The notes beneath the pieces are model-generated. The model worked only from the letters and a program-made list of their open reading frames with translations, had not been told where the DNA came from and made no database searches. 6,401 bases of DNA from contig JASJEI010000387.1 of the NCBI GenBank assembly GCA_030064795.1, positions 1 to 6,401 of the forward strand. Direction: 5' to 3'. The position numbers were made by a program, and so were the translations under genes. The DNA comes from Pleurocapsa sp. MO_226.B13. Its GTDB lineage: Bacteria; Cyanobacteriota; Cyanobacteriia; Cyanobacteriales; Xenococcaceae. This document shows, in pieces, positions 6,301-6,401 of this stretch (its first letter is position 1; every line of letters starts with the position of its first letter).

Positions 6301-6401
6301 CAACAAGTATTTGTTAGCCAATGATAATTAGTTAACTTATGAACTTCACCTTTCATTTCACTGACTACGCAGCAACGCTTGATTAAAATATTTTCTATCT
6401 C

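Noticed and set aside
1..6401. CRISPR array, tRNA or rRNA genes
   Set aside because: I found no regularly spaced short repeats and no cloverleaf or rRNA-like stretch by eye on either strand.

Overview
The window looks like accessory DNA from a cyanobacterium. Two copies of the HIP1 octamer GCGATCGC are present (384-391 and 4219-4226). The gene content is Tn3-family transposons plus a group II intron maturase with an HNH tail, a combination common in filamentous cyanobacteria. The organism call is an inference. Almost all of the window is mobile DNA, apparently stacked in three layers.

Left to right: bases 3-107 are the last 34 codons of an unrecognised gene running in from the left. Next is a complete, apparently intact Tn3-family transposon (about 127-4182). 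It is bounded by perfect 38-bp inverted repeats and has two convergent genes: a 202-aa FimB/FimE-like tyrosine recombinase (298-906, +) and a 996-aa Tn3-type transposase (930-3920, -). A 35-bp palindrome (226-260) between the left repeat and the recombinase gene is a good candidate for its resolution site or operator. I see no passenger gene.

Bases 4183-4935 are the remnant of a second, related Tn3-family element: the first 169-170 codons of its transposase, its upstream region and one diverged terminal repeat. Its transposase gene is cut exactly where the complete transposon begins, so the complete one inserted into it. The outer end of this relic in turn interrupts a group II intron. From 4936 to 6055 only the 3' part of that intron remains: reverse transcriptase from the PQGG motif onward, YADD, maturase domain, HNH domain, and then a canonical domain V (5980-6013) and domain VI with a bulged branch-point A (6049).

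The DNA left of the complete transposon is not the missing part of the relic transposase, and no 5-bp target duplication flanks the transposon. The left junction therefore probably reflects a later deletion or inversion, such as replicative intramolecular transposition can cause. The last 350 bases hold the intron's 3' exon, two small hairpins, a possible 44-aa gene on the minus strand and its upstream region with a 17-bp palindrome.

The most interesting point is the compact transposon architecture: a catalytic-domain-only, FimB-like recombinase convergent with a Tn3 transposase, with a palindromic candidate core site next to it.
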